From Billgrantia kenyensis (GTDB taxonomy: Bacteria; Pseudomonadota; Gammaproteobacteria; Pseudomonadales; Halomonadaceae): a stretch of DNA of 64,000 nt. The position numbers and the translations under genes were made by a program. The stretch's first letter is position 1. The number at the start of each line of letters is the position of its first letter. The notes under the pieces were generated by a model. That model searched no databases. It saw nothing but the letters and a program-made list of their open reading frames with translations, and was not told the origin of the DNA. Location of the stretch: contig NZ_JACEFT010000004.1 of NCBI RefSeq assembly GCF_013697085.1, positions 165,497 to 229,496 on the forward strand, read 5' to 3'. Below, one piece after another: positions 1 through 8,823 of the stretch.

Positions 1-391
1 GCAGGCATTGGCGAATTTCCCTGACCAGCCGGTAGTCGCCGTCCTCGCCATCCTCCAACACCATGGCGCCATGCAGACAGAGCAGTACACCATCGATTCG
101 CCCAGCCGTGCTGGCGGCCGTCAGGATGCGTTGGCCAAAGGCCTCCCAGGCCTCGCGGGTTACCGGTCCGCCAGGCGTCGCGAAAGTGGCTACAGGGGTA
201 ATCAGCGACCAGTCGTGTTCCCGGGCCACCTCGATGATGCCGCCGATTTCGTTCTGAGTGTTGCCCAGCGAGGAAACCACCTCCTCGCCTTCATGACAGT
301 AGAAGCCACGAAAGGCCTCGACACCGGTCTTGCGAGCACAAAAGGTATTTGTCTCGTGCATGAATTGCGCGAGCAGAATGTTGCGCGCCAT
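1..391 (-). CDS. M81 family metallopeptidase (MlrC-like), N-terminal part, cut by window edge
   Basis: The minus strand opens at an ATG at 391 and reads without a stop to the left edge, giving the first 130 residues. The start MARNILLAQFMHETNTF and the later LHGAM motif (in a DGVLLCLHGAM context) are typical of the M81/MlrC family, first known from microcystin-degrading MlrC. Members are zinc-dependent hydrolases of varied small peptides and amides, often next to transporters. The gene is divergent from the LysR gene at 577, which may control it. The catalytic C-terminal part lies outside the window and the substrate cannot be read from the sequence. Confidence 0.85.
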   Translation of the reverse strand, partial: MARNILLAQFMHETNTFCARKTGVEAFRGFYCHEGEEVVSSLGNTQNEIGGIIEVAREHDWSLITPVATFATPGGPVTREAWEAFGQRILTAASTAGRIDGVLLCLHGAMVLEDGEDGDYRLVREIRQCL

Positions 392-576
392 TGATGAGCA
401 CCCCATCGTCTTGTTCAACGAATCGGGGCGTCAAGCATGCGGCATCGGAAGGGTTCTTTCTAAACTCAGACGGCGGCAGTGTCAACTTGCCCTGAAACTT
501 GGCGATCAGGCTGCTGGTTGTGGTGGCGCTTCGCCAGGCCGATGATAGTGGGGCTTAGCTGATACAGGACGATGCC

Positions 577-1479
577 ATGCGGGACATGCAACTCCGCTCT
601 TTCTATACCGTGGCCAACGAAGGTTCCATTCGCAAGGCGGCCGAGAAACTCAGCCTCGCTGCGTCGGCACTGAGCCGCCGTATCACGCAGATCGAGGAAG
701 ACCTGGGCGTTCCGCTCTTTGAACGTCATGCGCGCGGGTTGAAACTGACCGATGCCGGGAGAATCTACTATGACCATGCCCGCCAGACGCTGCTCAACGA
801 GGAGTGGGCTGTAGGTGAGATCGAAGCGATAAAGGACCTGCGTCGCGGGCAGATTCGCATATTCTGCGTCGAGGGTGCGATTGGAAGCATTCTCACCGAT
901 GCCATCGCGGAATTTCGCCCAGGATCTCCGGGGGTGAAGTTGTTTGTCAACCGGGCCGGGAGCACCGGCGTGGTTCGCTCCGTGGCGGCGGACGAAGTCG
1001 ATCTGGGACTGGCATTCGACCCGCCGCTGCATCGAGACGTCATGGTGCTAGAGGCAGCGCCAGCGCCACTTTACGCCGTGTTTTCCCATGTATTTTCGTT
1101 TCCACACAAGGCTCCAAAGCTGGCCGACCTGGCCGATTATCCCCTCGCCATCCCACCCGACAGCAGCTATGGCCTGCGTGACGTCATCGACCGTGTGGCG
1201 CGTAAGCGTGCCGATATTCAGCTGCAGGTACCGCTGCAATGTGACTCCATCTTCGGTCTTGTCGGCTTCGCTCTGAGCGGCCAGGGCGTGTCGATTCTCC
1301 CCAAATGCTCTTTCATCAATGAATTGAGCGACGAGCGGCTCATGGCCGTGCCGCTGCAGGATCCGCCGCTGCGTGATGCACAGCTTGCACTCCTGGCTCG
1401 CCGGCACCGCACTCTTCCGTCAGTAACCCGTCGCTTCAGTGAGATTTTGGCAAAGCGGCTACGCGAGTCTCCTTCTTAG
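577..1479 (+). CDS. LysR family transcriptional regulator
   Basis: The 300-residue product has an N-terminal winged helix-turn-helix (about residues 4-62, with ASALSRRITQIEEDLGVPLF and the FERHARGLKLTDAG continuation) and a periplasmic-binding-like effector domain (about 90-295). This is the normal LysR length and layout. The ATG at 577 has AGGA about 7 bases upstream; an ATG at 586 is a possible alternative. It lies between the divergent M81 peptidase gene and the TRAP/ort operon on the same strand, so it is the likely local regulator of one or both. The effector is unknown. The 185 bp on its 5' side are a shared divergent promoter region with no box I can assign. Confidence 0.92.
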   Translation: MRDMQLRSFYTVANEGSIRKAAEKLSLAASALSRRITQIEEDLGVPLFERHARGLKLTDAGRIYYDHARQTLLNEEWAVGEIEAIKDLRRGQIRIFCVEGAIGSILTDAIAEFRPGSPGVKLFVNRAGSTGVVRSVAADEVDLGLAFDPPLHRDVMVLEAAPAPLYAVFSHVFSFPHKAPKLADLADYPLAIPPDSSYGLRDVIDRVARKRADIQLQVPLQCDSIFGLVGFALSGQGVSILPKCSFINELSDERLMAVPLQDPPLRDAQLALLARRHRTLPSVTRRFSEILAKRLRESPS

Positions 1480-1684
1480 TGTTCTATTTTCAGCAATCCG
1501 GTGTCGAATATTGATGCTTGTTATCGAACGCTTGAGGAATAGACTCGGGTCAGGGAAGGCGTCATGACATGCCGAGCATCGGACACTGGGCAAGAATTCG
1601 TGACATTCAGCAGCAAGCTGGCAATCGCCGCAGGGCGGGGGCGCAGCGATGCTACCCATGGAGCGGGCGAAGTACGCTTCGCCA

Positions 1685-1692
1685 AACAACAA
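1685..1692 (+). promoter_or_regulatory. AAYAAYAA element (possible Hfq/Crc site) before dctP
   Basis: The sequence AACAACAA lies just upstream of the AGAGAGGG ribosome binding site and 14 bases before the dctP start at 1707. It matches exactly the catabolite-activity motif bound by Hfq with Crc in Pseudomonas. The same motif recurs at 4638 in this operon. That it is functional in this organism is inference. Confidence 0.45.
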
Positions 1693-1706
1693 ATAGAGAG
1701 GGTGCC

Positions 1707-2759
1707 ATGAGCGAAAACAATGGAATAAAAGCACTATCACTTGCCACGCTGGGCGTTTGCCTGGCCTTTCCGCTAACGTCACTGGCGATGACGATCACCA
1801 TAGCCCATGAGGAGCCGGCCAATGCCCAAACCTCGGCGGCTCATCTCTCGGCCATGGTGTTCAAGGACGTCATCGAGACCCAGTCCAATGGCGAGATGAG
1901 CGTCGATATCCAGGCAGCCAGTTCCATGGGCAATCAACGTGACCGGATGGAACTGACTCAGGCCGGAATCATCGACGTTAACGTGGCATCAATCGGTGGG
2001 CTTAGCCAGTTCTACCCGAACATGAACGCTATCGACCTGCCTTTCGCCTTTCCCGACACGGTAATCGCTGAGCGTGTCTTCGACGGTGATTTCGGTGAAC
2101 GCTTGTCGCAGCAACTCCACGAGGCAACTGGACTCCACCTGTTGGCTGTCACTGCGGGAGATTTCTATGTCTTCACCAACAGCAAGCAGCCGGTAAGGAG
2201 TCCGGATGACATGGAGGGCCTGCGTGTACGTACCATGTCTGTGCCCAGTCATATAACCATGATGAACGCCCTCGGCGCTGCCGCCACCCCTGTGCCATGG
2301 GATGAGCTCTATGGCGCAATGGAAACCGGGGTCGTCGACGCTCAGCACAATCCCATTCCCATCATGGCGATCGGCAATCTTCAGGAAGTACAGGATTATG
2401 CCACCCTGACGAACCACCTCTACGGTGCCGACTGGTGGGTGGCCAGTGACGATTTTCTGAGTGGGCTGAGCGACGACCAGCGACGTATTTTCCATACTGC
2501 CGTGGAAACGGCCAAGGTGGCGGGCCGAGGCGCGAAGCTTGGCCTGCGAGCCACGCAGTTTGGCACCGAGTATCTGCAGGATGCGGGGCTTGAGGTTTAC
2601 TCTCCGAGCCCGGAAGAACTGGCCAGGTTCCGCGAGCTGGCAGTGCCGGCTGTCATGAGTTCGCTGGAAGAGGAGTTCGGTCAACAGGCCGCAGAACTGG
2701 CCCAAGCGATGCTCGAGGCAGTGGAAGAGGTGGAGGCAGCGCTATACGGGGGCAGGTAA
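1707..2759 (+). CDS. dctP: TRAP transporter substrate-binding protein, DctP family
   Basis: The 350-residue product begins with a signal peptide (to about residue 28, ending SLAMT) and then reads as a DctP-type periplasmic binding protein, with the landmark stretch GLRVRTMSVPSHITMMNALGA and the later ETGVVDAQHNP motif. These proteins capture carboxylates and related organic acids and hand them to the DctQM membrane unit. The ATG at 1707 is preferred over an in-frame start at 1569 because it has AGAGAGGG upstream and gives a proper signal peptide. It is the first gene of a run with dctQ, dctM, ord, ortA and ortB, so the ligand is probably the substrate or precursor of that pathway. The 227 bp upstream show no box I can name apart from the AAYAAYAA element. 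Confidence 0.93.
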   Translation: MSENNGIKALSLATLGVCLAFPLTSLAMTITIAHEEPANAQTSAAHLSAMVFKDVIETQSNGEMSVDIQAASSMGNQRDRMELTQAGIIDVNVASIGGLSQFYPNMNAIDLPFAFPDTVIAERVFDGDFGERLSQQLHEATGLHLLAVTAGDFYVFTNSKQPVRSPDDMEGLRVRTMSVPSHITMMNALGAAATPVPWDELYGAMETGVVDAQHNPIPIMAIGNLQEVQDYATLTNHLYGADWWVASDDFLSGLSDDQRRIFHTAVETAKVAGRGAKLGLRATQFGTEYLQDAGLEVYSPSPEELARFRELAVPAVMSSLEEEFGQQAAELAQAMLEAVEEVEAALYGGR

Positions 2760-2782
2760 TGGCCTTTCCCGTATATCAAACA

Positions 2783-2802
2783 GAGCCCGTTTAAGCGGGC
2801 TC
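2783..2802 (+). promoter_or_regulatory. Intercistronic hairpin between dctP and dctQ
   Basis: GAGCCCG and CGGGCTC form a perfect 7-bp stem around a 6-base loop, 24 bases after the dctP stop. There is no following T-run, so it is not a classical terminator. Such hairpins often stabilise the upstream message, letting the binding protein be made in excess over the membrane subunits. Confidence 0.55.
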
Positions 2803-2833
2803 GTCCTGCCTGTTCTTTGCCGGGAGGCGCCTC

Positions 2834-3355
2834 GTGTCAGTATTTCATTCTTGGCTTCGCCAGGCGGCGCGCTGGTTGGAGATCGCCATTGCGATTCCAC
2901 TGGTGCTGGCCGGTGGCGCCATGGTTCTCGTCGTGCTGGGGGGCGTGGTATTCCGCTATGTCCTCAATGATCCCCTCATGTGGAGCGAAGAATTGGCGCG
3001 CTACCTGATGATCTGGATCGGGCTGGTGGGGGCGGCCATTACCCTCAAGCATGGCGAACACATCCGTATCAATGCGATTCGTCAGCGGCTGCCCGCACTC
3101 CTGCGCCTGGCCGGCGACATCGGCGTGGCACTTGCCATCGCCTGGTTCCTCTGGATCATGACCTCCCAGGGCTGGGAAGCCGCCTGGCGTGGTGCCCGCC
3201 AATCGGCGCCGACCCTCGGCGTTTCAATGTTCTGGCCGCTCCTGGCCGTTCCTGTCGCCGGAGCGCTGATGCTGCTGCATCACTTGCTGCGCACGCTGCT
3301 GCTGATAACCGGGGGGCTCGCCGAGGACGACCCTGAGCCGGGAGCCCTTTCATGA
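2834..3355 (+). CDS. dctQ: TRAP transporter small permease, DctQ family
   Basis: The 173-residue product has four predicted membrane helices (about residues 17-40, 55-72, 92-112 and 133-155) and the DctQ landmark GGVVFRYVLNDPLMWSEELA. It is the small inner-membrane subunit of the TRAP transporter. The start is a GTG at 2834 with GGGAGG about 8 bases upstream. Its end overlaps the dctM start by four bases (ATGA), which implies translational coupling. Confidence 0.93.
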   Translation: MSVFHSWLRQAARWLEIAIAIPLVLAGGAMVLVVLGGVVFRYVLNDPLMWSEELARYLMIWIGLVGAAITLKHGEHIRINAIRQRLPALLRLAGDIGVALAIAWFLWIMTSQGWEAAWRGARQSAPTLGVSMFWPLLAVPVAGALMLLHHLLRTLLLITGGLAEDDPEPGALS

Positions 3356-4635
3356 TCCTGATGATAGGTCTCTTCATACTGCTGGTCGTGCTTGGCACAC
3401 CGTTGGCGTTTGCCATCGGTATCACGGCAGTGTACGGCTTGCTGGAGAGTGGCGGCGAGGCGCTGCTGCGCCTGGTGCCCATGCGCCTTTACTCCGGTAT
3501 CGACATGTTCTCGCTGATGGCCATGCCGTTCTTCATCCTGGCCGGGGACATGATGAACAGGATCCGGATTACCGACAGATTAGTGGATCTGGCCAATGCC
3601 CTGGTCGGTCGCGTACGTGGGGCGCTCGCGTACGTCAATATCCTGGTTTCCGTGCTGTTTGCCGGCCTTACCGGTGCGGCCGTGGCCGATACCGCAGCCA
3701 TCGGGCGCATGATGATCCCGACCATGCATGCCCAAGGCTACGACCGCGCCTTCGCCGCGGCAGTCACGGCATCGTCTTCAGTGATTGGGCCCATCATTCC
3801 GCCCTCGATCATCATGGTGATCTACGGCTCGTTGATGCAGGTATCGATTGCCGGTCTTTTCGCCGCCGGTATCGTGCCTGGCATCCTCATGGCCGTATCG
3901 CTGATGGCCTACATCGCCTGGCGTGCCAAGCGTGACAACCTGCCCGTCGCTTCGCTGCGTAGTGACACACCGCCCTTGGGCATGGCCGCACGGCGGGCCA
4001 TCGTGCCCCTGATGATGCCGATCATCATCCTGGGGGGAATCCTGGGCGGCGTCGTCACTCCCACCGAGGCAGGTGCGCTGGCTGTCCTGTATGCCTTGGT
4101 CGTGGGTGTGATCGTCTATCGCAACCTTGGTTTCAAGGATATCGCTCTGCTGCTCTACGACATGGTGCGAACCTCCGGTTCGGTATTCATCATTCTCGCT
4201 GCCGCCTCGATCCTTGGCTGGGTTCTGGCCAGGGAGGGCGTACCGAACGAGCTGGCGGCCTTGCTGCTGGGCATCAGTGACGATCCCCTCATTTTCCTGT
4301 TCGTCGTGTCGTTCGCCCTGCTGATTGTCGGCATGTTCATGGAGATGACAGCGGTGCTCATCATTCTTGGACCCATTCTCCATCCGATTGCCGTATCGCT
4401 TGGCATCGATCCGCTGCACTTCGCCATCGTCATGATCGTCAATCTCAACATTGCCCTGGCGACCCCGCCACTTGGGGCCTGCCTATTCGTTGCCTCCTCG
4501 GTGGGTGAAGTGTCGTTCGAGAAGCTGATGCTGCGCATCCTGCCGTTCATTCTGGTGGAGGTGCTGGTGCTGGCGCTCGTCGTTGCTTTTCCCGCTATCG
4601 CCCTCACGCTGCCGGCGTGGCTTGGGCTGCATTGA
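3352..4635 (+). CDS. dctM: TRAP transporter large permease, DctM family
   Basis: The 427-residue product is a multi-helix DctM protein with the family signatures MPFFILAGDMMNR near residue 60, AVTASSSVIGPIIPPSIIMVIYG around 140-162, and GVVTPTEAGALAV near 235. It forms the ion-coupled translocation channel of the TRAP system. It overlaps dctQ by four bases, and its stop codon overlaps an ATG at 4635, showing a tight operon with ord downstream. Confidence 0.95.
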   Translation: MILMIGLFILLVVLGTPLAFAIGITAVYGLLESGGEALLRLVPMRLYSGIDMFSLMAMPFFILAGDMMNRIRITDRLVDLANALVGRVRGALAYVNILVSVLFAGLTGAAVADTAAIGRMMIPTMHAQGYDRAFAAAVTASSSVIGPIIPPSIIMVIYGSLMQVSIAGLFAAGIVPGILMAVSLMAYIAWRAKRDNLPVASLRSDTPPLGMAARRAIVPLMMPIIILGGILGGVVTPTEAGALAVLYALVVGVIVYRNLGFKDIALLLYDMVRTSGSVFIILAAASILGWVLAREGVPNELAALLLGISDDPLIFLFVVSFALLIVGMFMEMTAVLIILGPILHPIAVSLGIDPLHFAIVMIVNLNIALATPPLGACLFVASSVGEVSFEKLMLRILPFILVEVLVLALVVAFPAIALTLPAWLGLH

Positions 4636-4637
4636 TG

Positions 4638-4645
4638 AACAACAA
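4638..4645 (+). promoter_or_regulatory. AAYAAYAA element (possible Hfq/Crc site) before ord
   Basis: AACAACAA directly abuts the AAGGA ribosome binding site of ord. This is a second exact match to the Hfq/Crc catabolite-activity motif inside the same operon. Binding here would block initiation at 4656. Function in this organism is inferred. Confidence 0.45.
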
Positions 4646-4655
4646 GGACCATTCC

Positions 4656-5681
4656 ATGCGCAACGACCTCATTCTCTGTGGCGTGGGTGCCATGGGGCAG
4701 CGCATTGCTCGGCTTGCGCTGGCGCGTGACTACCCCATCCGTGCGGTGGTTGATCGTGACCCGGCCAAGGCGGGCATTGCCCTCCATGAATTGCTCGACA
4801 TCCCCGAGCCCGAGCAGCCAGTGATCATCACGCCCGACCTCAACCTGGCCCTGCAGGGCGAGAAGGCCACGGTGATGCATGCCACCGGATCCTTCCTGAC
4901 CGATGTGGCGCCCATGCTGCGCGACTGTCTCGAGAAGGGGCATGACGTCATCTCCATCGCCGAGGAGATGATCTATCCGATGGCGGCCGATCGGAAACTG
5001 GCCAGTGAGCTCGATGAGCTGGCCAGACTGCATGGGGCCCGCCTGCTGGGCACCGGCGTCAACCCGGGCTTTGCCATGGACGTGCTGCTATTGGCCCTTA
5101 CCGTTCCTTGCGGTCAGGTCGGCCATCTGTATGCACGTCGCTGCAACGATCTATCCGATTTCGGTGCCACAGTGCTCGACAGCCAGGGCGTGGGGCTGAC
5201 GATTCAAGCCTTCGAGCGCGCCGTCGCAGCCGGTGAGGTAGTGGGGCATGTCGGCTTTCGCCAGTCGATTTGCCTGATGGCGGCACAGCTCGGCTGGCCA
5301 GTGGATCGTATCGAGGAGCACAAGGTGCCGATCGTCACACGAGTGGCGCGATCGACTCCCCATGTATCCGTGGCGCCGGGTGAAGTGGCTGGCTGTCATC
5401 ACGAGGCCGTTGCCTACTGTGGTGACCGCGAGGTCATTCGCCTGGAGCATCCTCAGCAGATTCGGCCGGAACTGGAGGGTATCGAGACCAGCGACTTTGC
5501 CCGTATTTCCGGTGACCAGGCAATCGAAATGCGTATCTCACCCGAGGTCGGCGGTGGGGCCGGCACCGCTGCCTGTGCCGTGAACGCCATCGCTTATCTT
5601 CCCCTGGCCAGGCCCGGACTCGTGCACCTCAACGAGCTGCCGCTGACCGCCCCCCGTTTCGCCCAATCACCACTTGACTGA
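4656..5681 (+). CDS. ord: 2,4-diaminopentanoate dehydrogenase-like protein (Ord family)
   Basis: The 341-residue product has an N-terminal Rossmann motif (GVGAMGQRIA, about residues 7-16) and family blocks TGVNPGFAMD and, near the C-terminus, GGGAGTAACAVNA. This is the dihydrodipicolinate-reductase-like fold of 2,4-diaminopentanoate dehydrogenase, which oxidatively deaminates 2,4-diaminopentanoate to 2-amino-4-oxopentanoate with NAD(P). The ATG at 4656 has AAGGA 7 bases upstream; an ATG at 4635 overlapping the dctM stop is less likely. Adjacent ortA and ortB encode the next step. The true substrate may differ from the clostridial one, since no ornithine aminomutase is near. Confidence 0.8.
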   Translation: MRNDLILCGVGAMGQRIARLALARDYPIRAVVDRDPAKAGIALHELLDIPEPEQPVIITPDLNLALQGEKATVMHATGSFLTDVAPMLRDCLEKGHDVISIAEEMIYPMAADRKLASELDELARLHGARLLGTGVNPGFAMDVLLLALTVPCGQVGHLYARRCNDLSDFGATVLDSQGVGLTIQAFERAVAAGEVVGHVGFRQSICLMAAQLGWPVDRIEEHKVPIVTRVARSTPHVSVAPGEVAGCHHEAVAYCGDREVIRLEHPQQIRPELEGIETSDFARISGDQAIEMRISPEVGGGAGTAACAVNAIAYLPLARPGLVHLNELPLTAPRFAQSPLD

Positions 5682-5691
5682 AGGAGACGAC

Positions 5692-6006
5692 ATGCAGAGC
5701 CACTGTGGGCAGTGGGTGCAGATTCGCACCACGATTCTTCCACCGGACGCACGCGCCGAGGCCATTCCTGCCGAGACCCGTGAAGTGCCGCTCGAGATGC
5801 GCATCAAGGGCTGGCAGGTTTCGCCCGAGACCGCCACCACCGGCGATACCGTGGAGGTTCGCTCGACCCTTGGCCGCCATTACCGGGGCCAGCTCGAGGC
5901 GATCAATCCGCCCTATGGGCACGACTTCGGGGCGGCTATCCCCGAGTTGCTGGAGGCAGGCGAGCAGGCCCGGGCCATTCTCAGCCAAGGCAAGGAGGCA
6001 ACATGA
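5692..6006 (+). CDS. ortA: 2-amino-4-oxopentanoate thiolase, alpha (small) subunit
   Basis: The 104-residue product matches the small OrtA subunit in length and landmarks (VPLEMRIKGW, GDTVEVRSTLGRHYRG, NPPYGHDFG, IPELLEAG). With OrtB it forms the CoA-dependent thiolase that cleaves 2-amino-4-oxopentanoate to acetyl-CoA and alanine. The ATG at 5692 has GGAG 5 bases upstream. It starts 10 bases after ord and overlaps ortB by four bases, so the three are cotranslated. OrtA is a rare, specific marker, and its presence with OrtB makes the family call firm even though the in vivo substrate is open. Confidence 0.85.
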   Translation: MQSHCGQWVQIRTTILPPDARAEAIPAETREVPLEMRIKGWQVSPETATTGDTVEVRSTLGRHYRGQLEAINPPYGHDFGAAIPELLEAGEQARAILSQGKEAT

Positions 6007-7421
6007 AGCAGGTCGACTACCAGTCTGTCATGGCTCGCCGCAACGACACGATGCTTACGGCGCTGGGCTTGGACTACTCACCCTTCCTGGAAAACCCCAT
6101 CGCATTCGATTACGAGGGGCTCATGGGTATGGTCGAGTATGACATTGATACCATTCGCCGTATCCAGGCGGACTCGGGCGTGGGTAACACGGCTTTGATA
6201 GAGCTCAAGCAGATTACCGAGCTGGGCCGGTTGCTTGCACCTGCGGGAAAGGGTGCACGTATTTTCGTCAAGGATGAGGCGGCAAACCCGTCAGGAAGTT
6301 ACAAGGCGAGACGAGCCTCTCTGAGCCTTCATCATGCTCAGAAGTCGGGGTTTCGAGGTGCGGTAGCCGCTACCAGCGGCAATTACGGTGCGGCAGTGGC
6401 AAGCCAGGCGGCGATGCGCAACCTGGACTGCGTCGTCGTCCAGGAAGTATTCGACAGTCTGGGGATCGGCCAGCCCGAAATCCTCGAGAAGGGCCGGGCC
6501 TGTGAAATCTACGGTGCCGAGGTGCTGCAGCTCAGCGTGGGACCCGAGCTTTTCTATCAGTTCCTGCGCGTGCTTGAGGAGACCGGCTATTTCAATGCCT
6601 CGCTCTATACGCCCTACGCCATTGCCGGAGTCGAGCCGCTGGGCGTCGAAATCGTCGAACAGATGACGGCCGCTACCGGGCGCGCTCCAGACGTTGTGAT
6701 GTGCACCCATGCCGGCGGAGGCAACCTAACCGGTACGGCACGCGGCTTGATCAAGGCTGGCACCACCGAGACCCAGGTGGTGGCCGCCAGCGTCGACCTG
6801 ACTGGCCTGCACATGGCCAGTGACCGCGACTTCAACCGCAAGCACTTCACTACTGGCCATACTGGCTTCGGGATACCCTTTGCCGGCTGGCCCGACCGCA
6901 CCGACGTACCTCGTAACGCAGCGCGTGCCCTTCGCTACATGGACCGCTATATGCTGCTCAAGCAAGGCGAGGTCTTCTACATGACCGAGATCCTGGCGCG
7001 TCTGGAAGGACTTGAGCGCGGCCCGGCGGGCAACGTCGCCCTGGCAGGAGCTCTGGCCCTGGCGCAGGAGATGGATGAAAACCAGACCATCGTGGTACAG
7101 GAGACCGAATATGCCGGGGCCGGCAAGCAGCCCTCGGCGCAACTGAGCTTCGCCCGCTCTAACGGGATCGACATTCGCCGTGGCGATAGTGAGGAAGAAG
7201 TGCCGGGCGAATCGGTGGTGATACCCGACCACCCTTCGCGTTTGCGAGTTCGCGACGTCGATCTCGACCGTGTGCGCAAGAGCCTCATTCGCAAGGCCGC
7301 CAGTCTGGCCCCGGAAGGCCGAGTCACTCGCGAAGAGGATATCCTTTTCCTGGCCGAAGAGACGCGGACCGACACCGATTTTGTCAGCCAAGTACTCGAG
7401 TCTGATGCAGGAGCTCCCTAA
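6003..7421 (+). CDS. ortB: 2-amino-4-oxopentanoate thiolase, beta (PLP) subunit
   Basis: The 472-residue product is a fold-type II PLP enzyme related to threonine synthase. The PLP lysine is seen as K101 in ANPSGSYKARRA, the substrate loop as ATSGNYGAAVASQAA, and the phosphate-binding loop as THAGGGNLTG near residue 240. Family-specific stretches include SFARSNGIDIRRGD and ERGPAGNVALA. It is the catalytic subunit of the thiolase that yields acetyl-CoA and alanine in clostridial ornithine degradation. It overlaps ortA by ATGA and ends the operon before a strong hairpin at 7448. Confidence 0.88.
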   Translation: MKQVDYQSVMARRNDTMLTALGLDYSPFLENPIAFDYEGLMGMVEYDIDTIRRIQADSGVGNTALIELKQITELGRLLAPAGKGARIFVKDEAANPSGSYKARRASLSLHHAQKSGFRGAVAATSGNYGAAVASQAAMRNLDCVVVQEVFDSLGIGQPEILEKGRACEIYGAEVLQLSVGPELFYQFLRVLEETGYFNASLYTPYAIAGVEPLGVEIVEQMTAATGRAPDVVMCTHAGGGNLTGTARGLIKAGTTETQVVAASVDLTGLHMASDRDFNRKHFTTGHTGFGIPFAGWPDRTDVPRNAARALRYMDRYMLLKQGEVFYMTEILARLEGLERGPAGNVALAGALALAQEMDENQTIVVQETEYAGAGKQPSAQLSFARSNGIDIRRGDSEEEVPGESVVIPDHPSRLRVRDVDLDRVRKSLIRKAASLAPEGRVTREEDILFLAEETRTDTDFVSQVLESDAGAP

Positions 7422-7447
7422 ACCCCACTTGAGAATTTCTGCAGCAA

Positions 7448-7482
7448 CCCATGACGGCCTTTCATGTGAAAGCCGTCATGGG
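7448..7482 (+). terminator. Strong hairpin after ortB
   Basis: A 15-bp stem (CCCATGACGGC...TTTC with GAAAGCCGTCATGGG, one bulged C) closes on a 4-base loop. It lies 26 bases after ortB and 54 before glyA. No T-run follows, so termination may be partial or factor-assisted. It separates the catabolic operon from glyA. Confidence 0.6.
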
Positions 7483-7535
7483 CTGGGGTATCATGGCGCA
7501 TCTGATCCTTCCCCCGTATGTGAGGTTTCCCGCCG

Positions 7536-8801
7536 ATGTTCAGCCGTGACATGACGATTGCCGGTTTCGATGATGCTTTGTTCGACGCGATGCAGAAGGA
7601 AGTCGCTCGCCAGGAAGCGCACATCGAGCTGATCGCCTCCGAGAACTATGCCAGTCCCCGCGTGCTCGAGGCCCAGGGCAGTCAGCTGACCAACAAGTAT
7701 GCGGAGGGCTACCCCGGCAAGCGCTACTACGGCGGCTGTGAATACGTCGACATCGTCGAGCAGTTGGCCATCGACTATGCCAAGCAGCTGTTTTCGGCCA
7801 GCTATGCCAACGTTCAGCCGCACTCCGGCTCCCAGGCCAACAGTGCCGTGTTCCAGGCCCTGGTCAAGCCGGGCGATACCGTGCTGGGCATGAGCCTCGA
7901 CGCCGGCGGCCACCTGACCCACGGTGCCAAGCCGAACTTCTCCGGCAAGCATTACAATGCGGTGCAGTATGGCATCGACGAGAGCGGTCGCATCGACTAC
8001 GAGGAAGTGGCCCGCCTGGCCCGCGAGCACCAGCCGAAGATGATCATCGCCGGCTTCTCGGCCTACTCCCAGATCATCGACTGGGCGAAGTTCCGTGAGA
8101 TCGCCGACGAAGTGGGTGCCTACCTGCTGGTGGACATGGCCCACGTGGCCGGCTTGGTGGCCGCCGGGGTCTACCCGACCCCGCTGCCCCACGCCCACGT
8201 GGTCACCACCACCACTCACAAGACACTGCGCGGGCCGCGCGGTGGCCTGATTCTCTCCGCCGAAGGCGACGCCGAAATCGAGAAGAAACTGCAGTCCGCG
8301 GTCTTCCCGGGCGGCCAGGGCGGTCCCCTGGAGCACGTGATCGCGGCCAAGGCGATCTGCTTCAAGGAGGCGATGGACCCCGAGTTCAAGACCTACCAGC
8401 AGCAGGTAGTGAAGAATGCCCAGACCATGGCCGGCGTGTTCATCGAGCGCGGCTATGAAGTGGTTTCCGGCGGCACCGAGGACCACCTGTTCCTGCTTTC
8501 GCTGATCAAGCAGGGCCTGACCGGCAAGGACGCGGACGCCGCCCTCGGCCGCGCCCATATCACCGTCAACAAGAACGCCGTGCCCGGCGATCCGCAGAGC
8601 CCGTTCGTCACCTCAGGCCTGCGCATTGGTACCCCTGCCGTCACTACCCGCGGCTTTGGTGAAGGCGAGTGCCGTGACCTGGCGGGCTGGATCTGCGATA
8701 TTCTCGACGTGATGGCGAAGGGCGAGGACTCCGGAGCCATCGAGGCCGAGGTGAAGGCCAAGGTCGAGGCCGTCTGCGCGCGCTTCCCCGTCTATCGCTG
8801 A
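7536..8801 (+). CDS. glyA: Serine hydroxymethyltransferase
   Basis: The 421-residue product is a full-length SHMT. The N-terminus reads [14 protein letters not shown] and [18 protein letters not shown], and the PLP lysine sits in [14 protein letters not shown] (about residue 229). It converts serine and tetrahydrofolate to glycine and 5,10-methylene-THF in the cytoplasm, feeding one-carbon metabolism. It stands between two hairpins and is probably monocistronic. In many gammaproteobacteria glyA lies next to nrdR; here nrdR is about 14.5 kb away. Confidence 0.98.
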   Translation: MFSRDMTIAGFDDALFDAMQKEVARQEAHIELIASENYASPRVLEAQGSQLTNKYAEGYPGKRYYGGCEYVDIVEQLAIDYAKQLFSASYANVQPHSGSQANSAVFQALVKPGDTVLGMSLDAGGHLTHGAKPNFSGKHYNAVQYGIDESGRIDYEEVARLAREHQPKMIIAGFSAYSQIIDWAKFREIADEVGAYLLVDMAHVAGLVAAGVYPTPLPHAHVVTTTTHKTLRGPRGGLILSAEGDAEIEKKLQSAVFPGGQGGPLEHVIAAKAICFKEAMDPEFKTYQQQVVKNAQTMAGVFIERGYEVVSGGTEDHLFLLSLIKQGLTGKDADAALGRAHITVNKNAVPGDPQSPFVTSGLRIGTPAVTTRGFGEGECRDLAGWICDILDVMAKGEDSGAIEAEVKAKVEAVCARFPVYR

Positions 8802-8823
8802 GCTCCGATACCCCGCATGACTG

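Noticed and set aside
8..394. Plus-strand open frame at the left edge
   Set aside because: The minus strand encodes a clear M81 peptidase N-terminus over the same bases.
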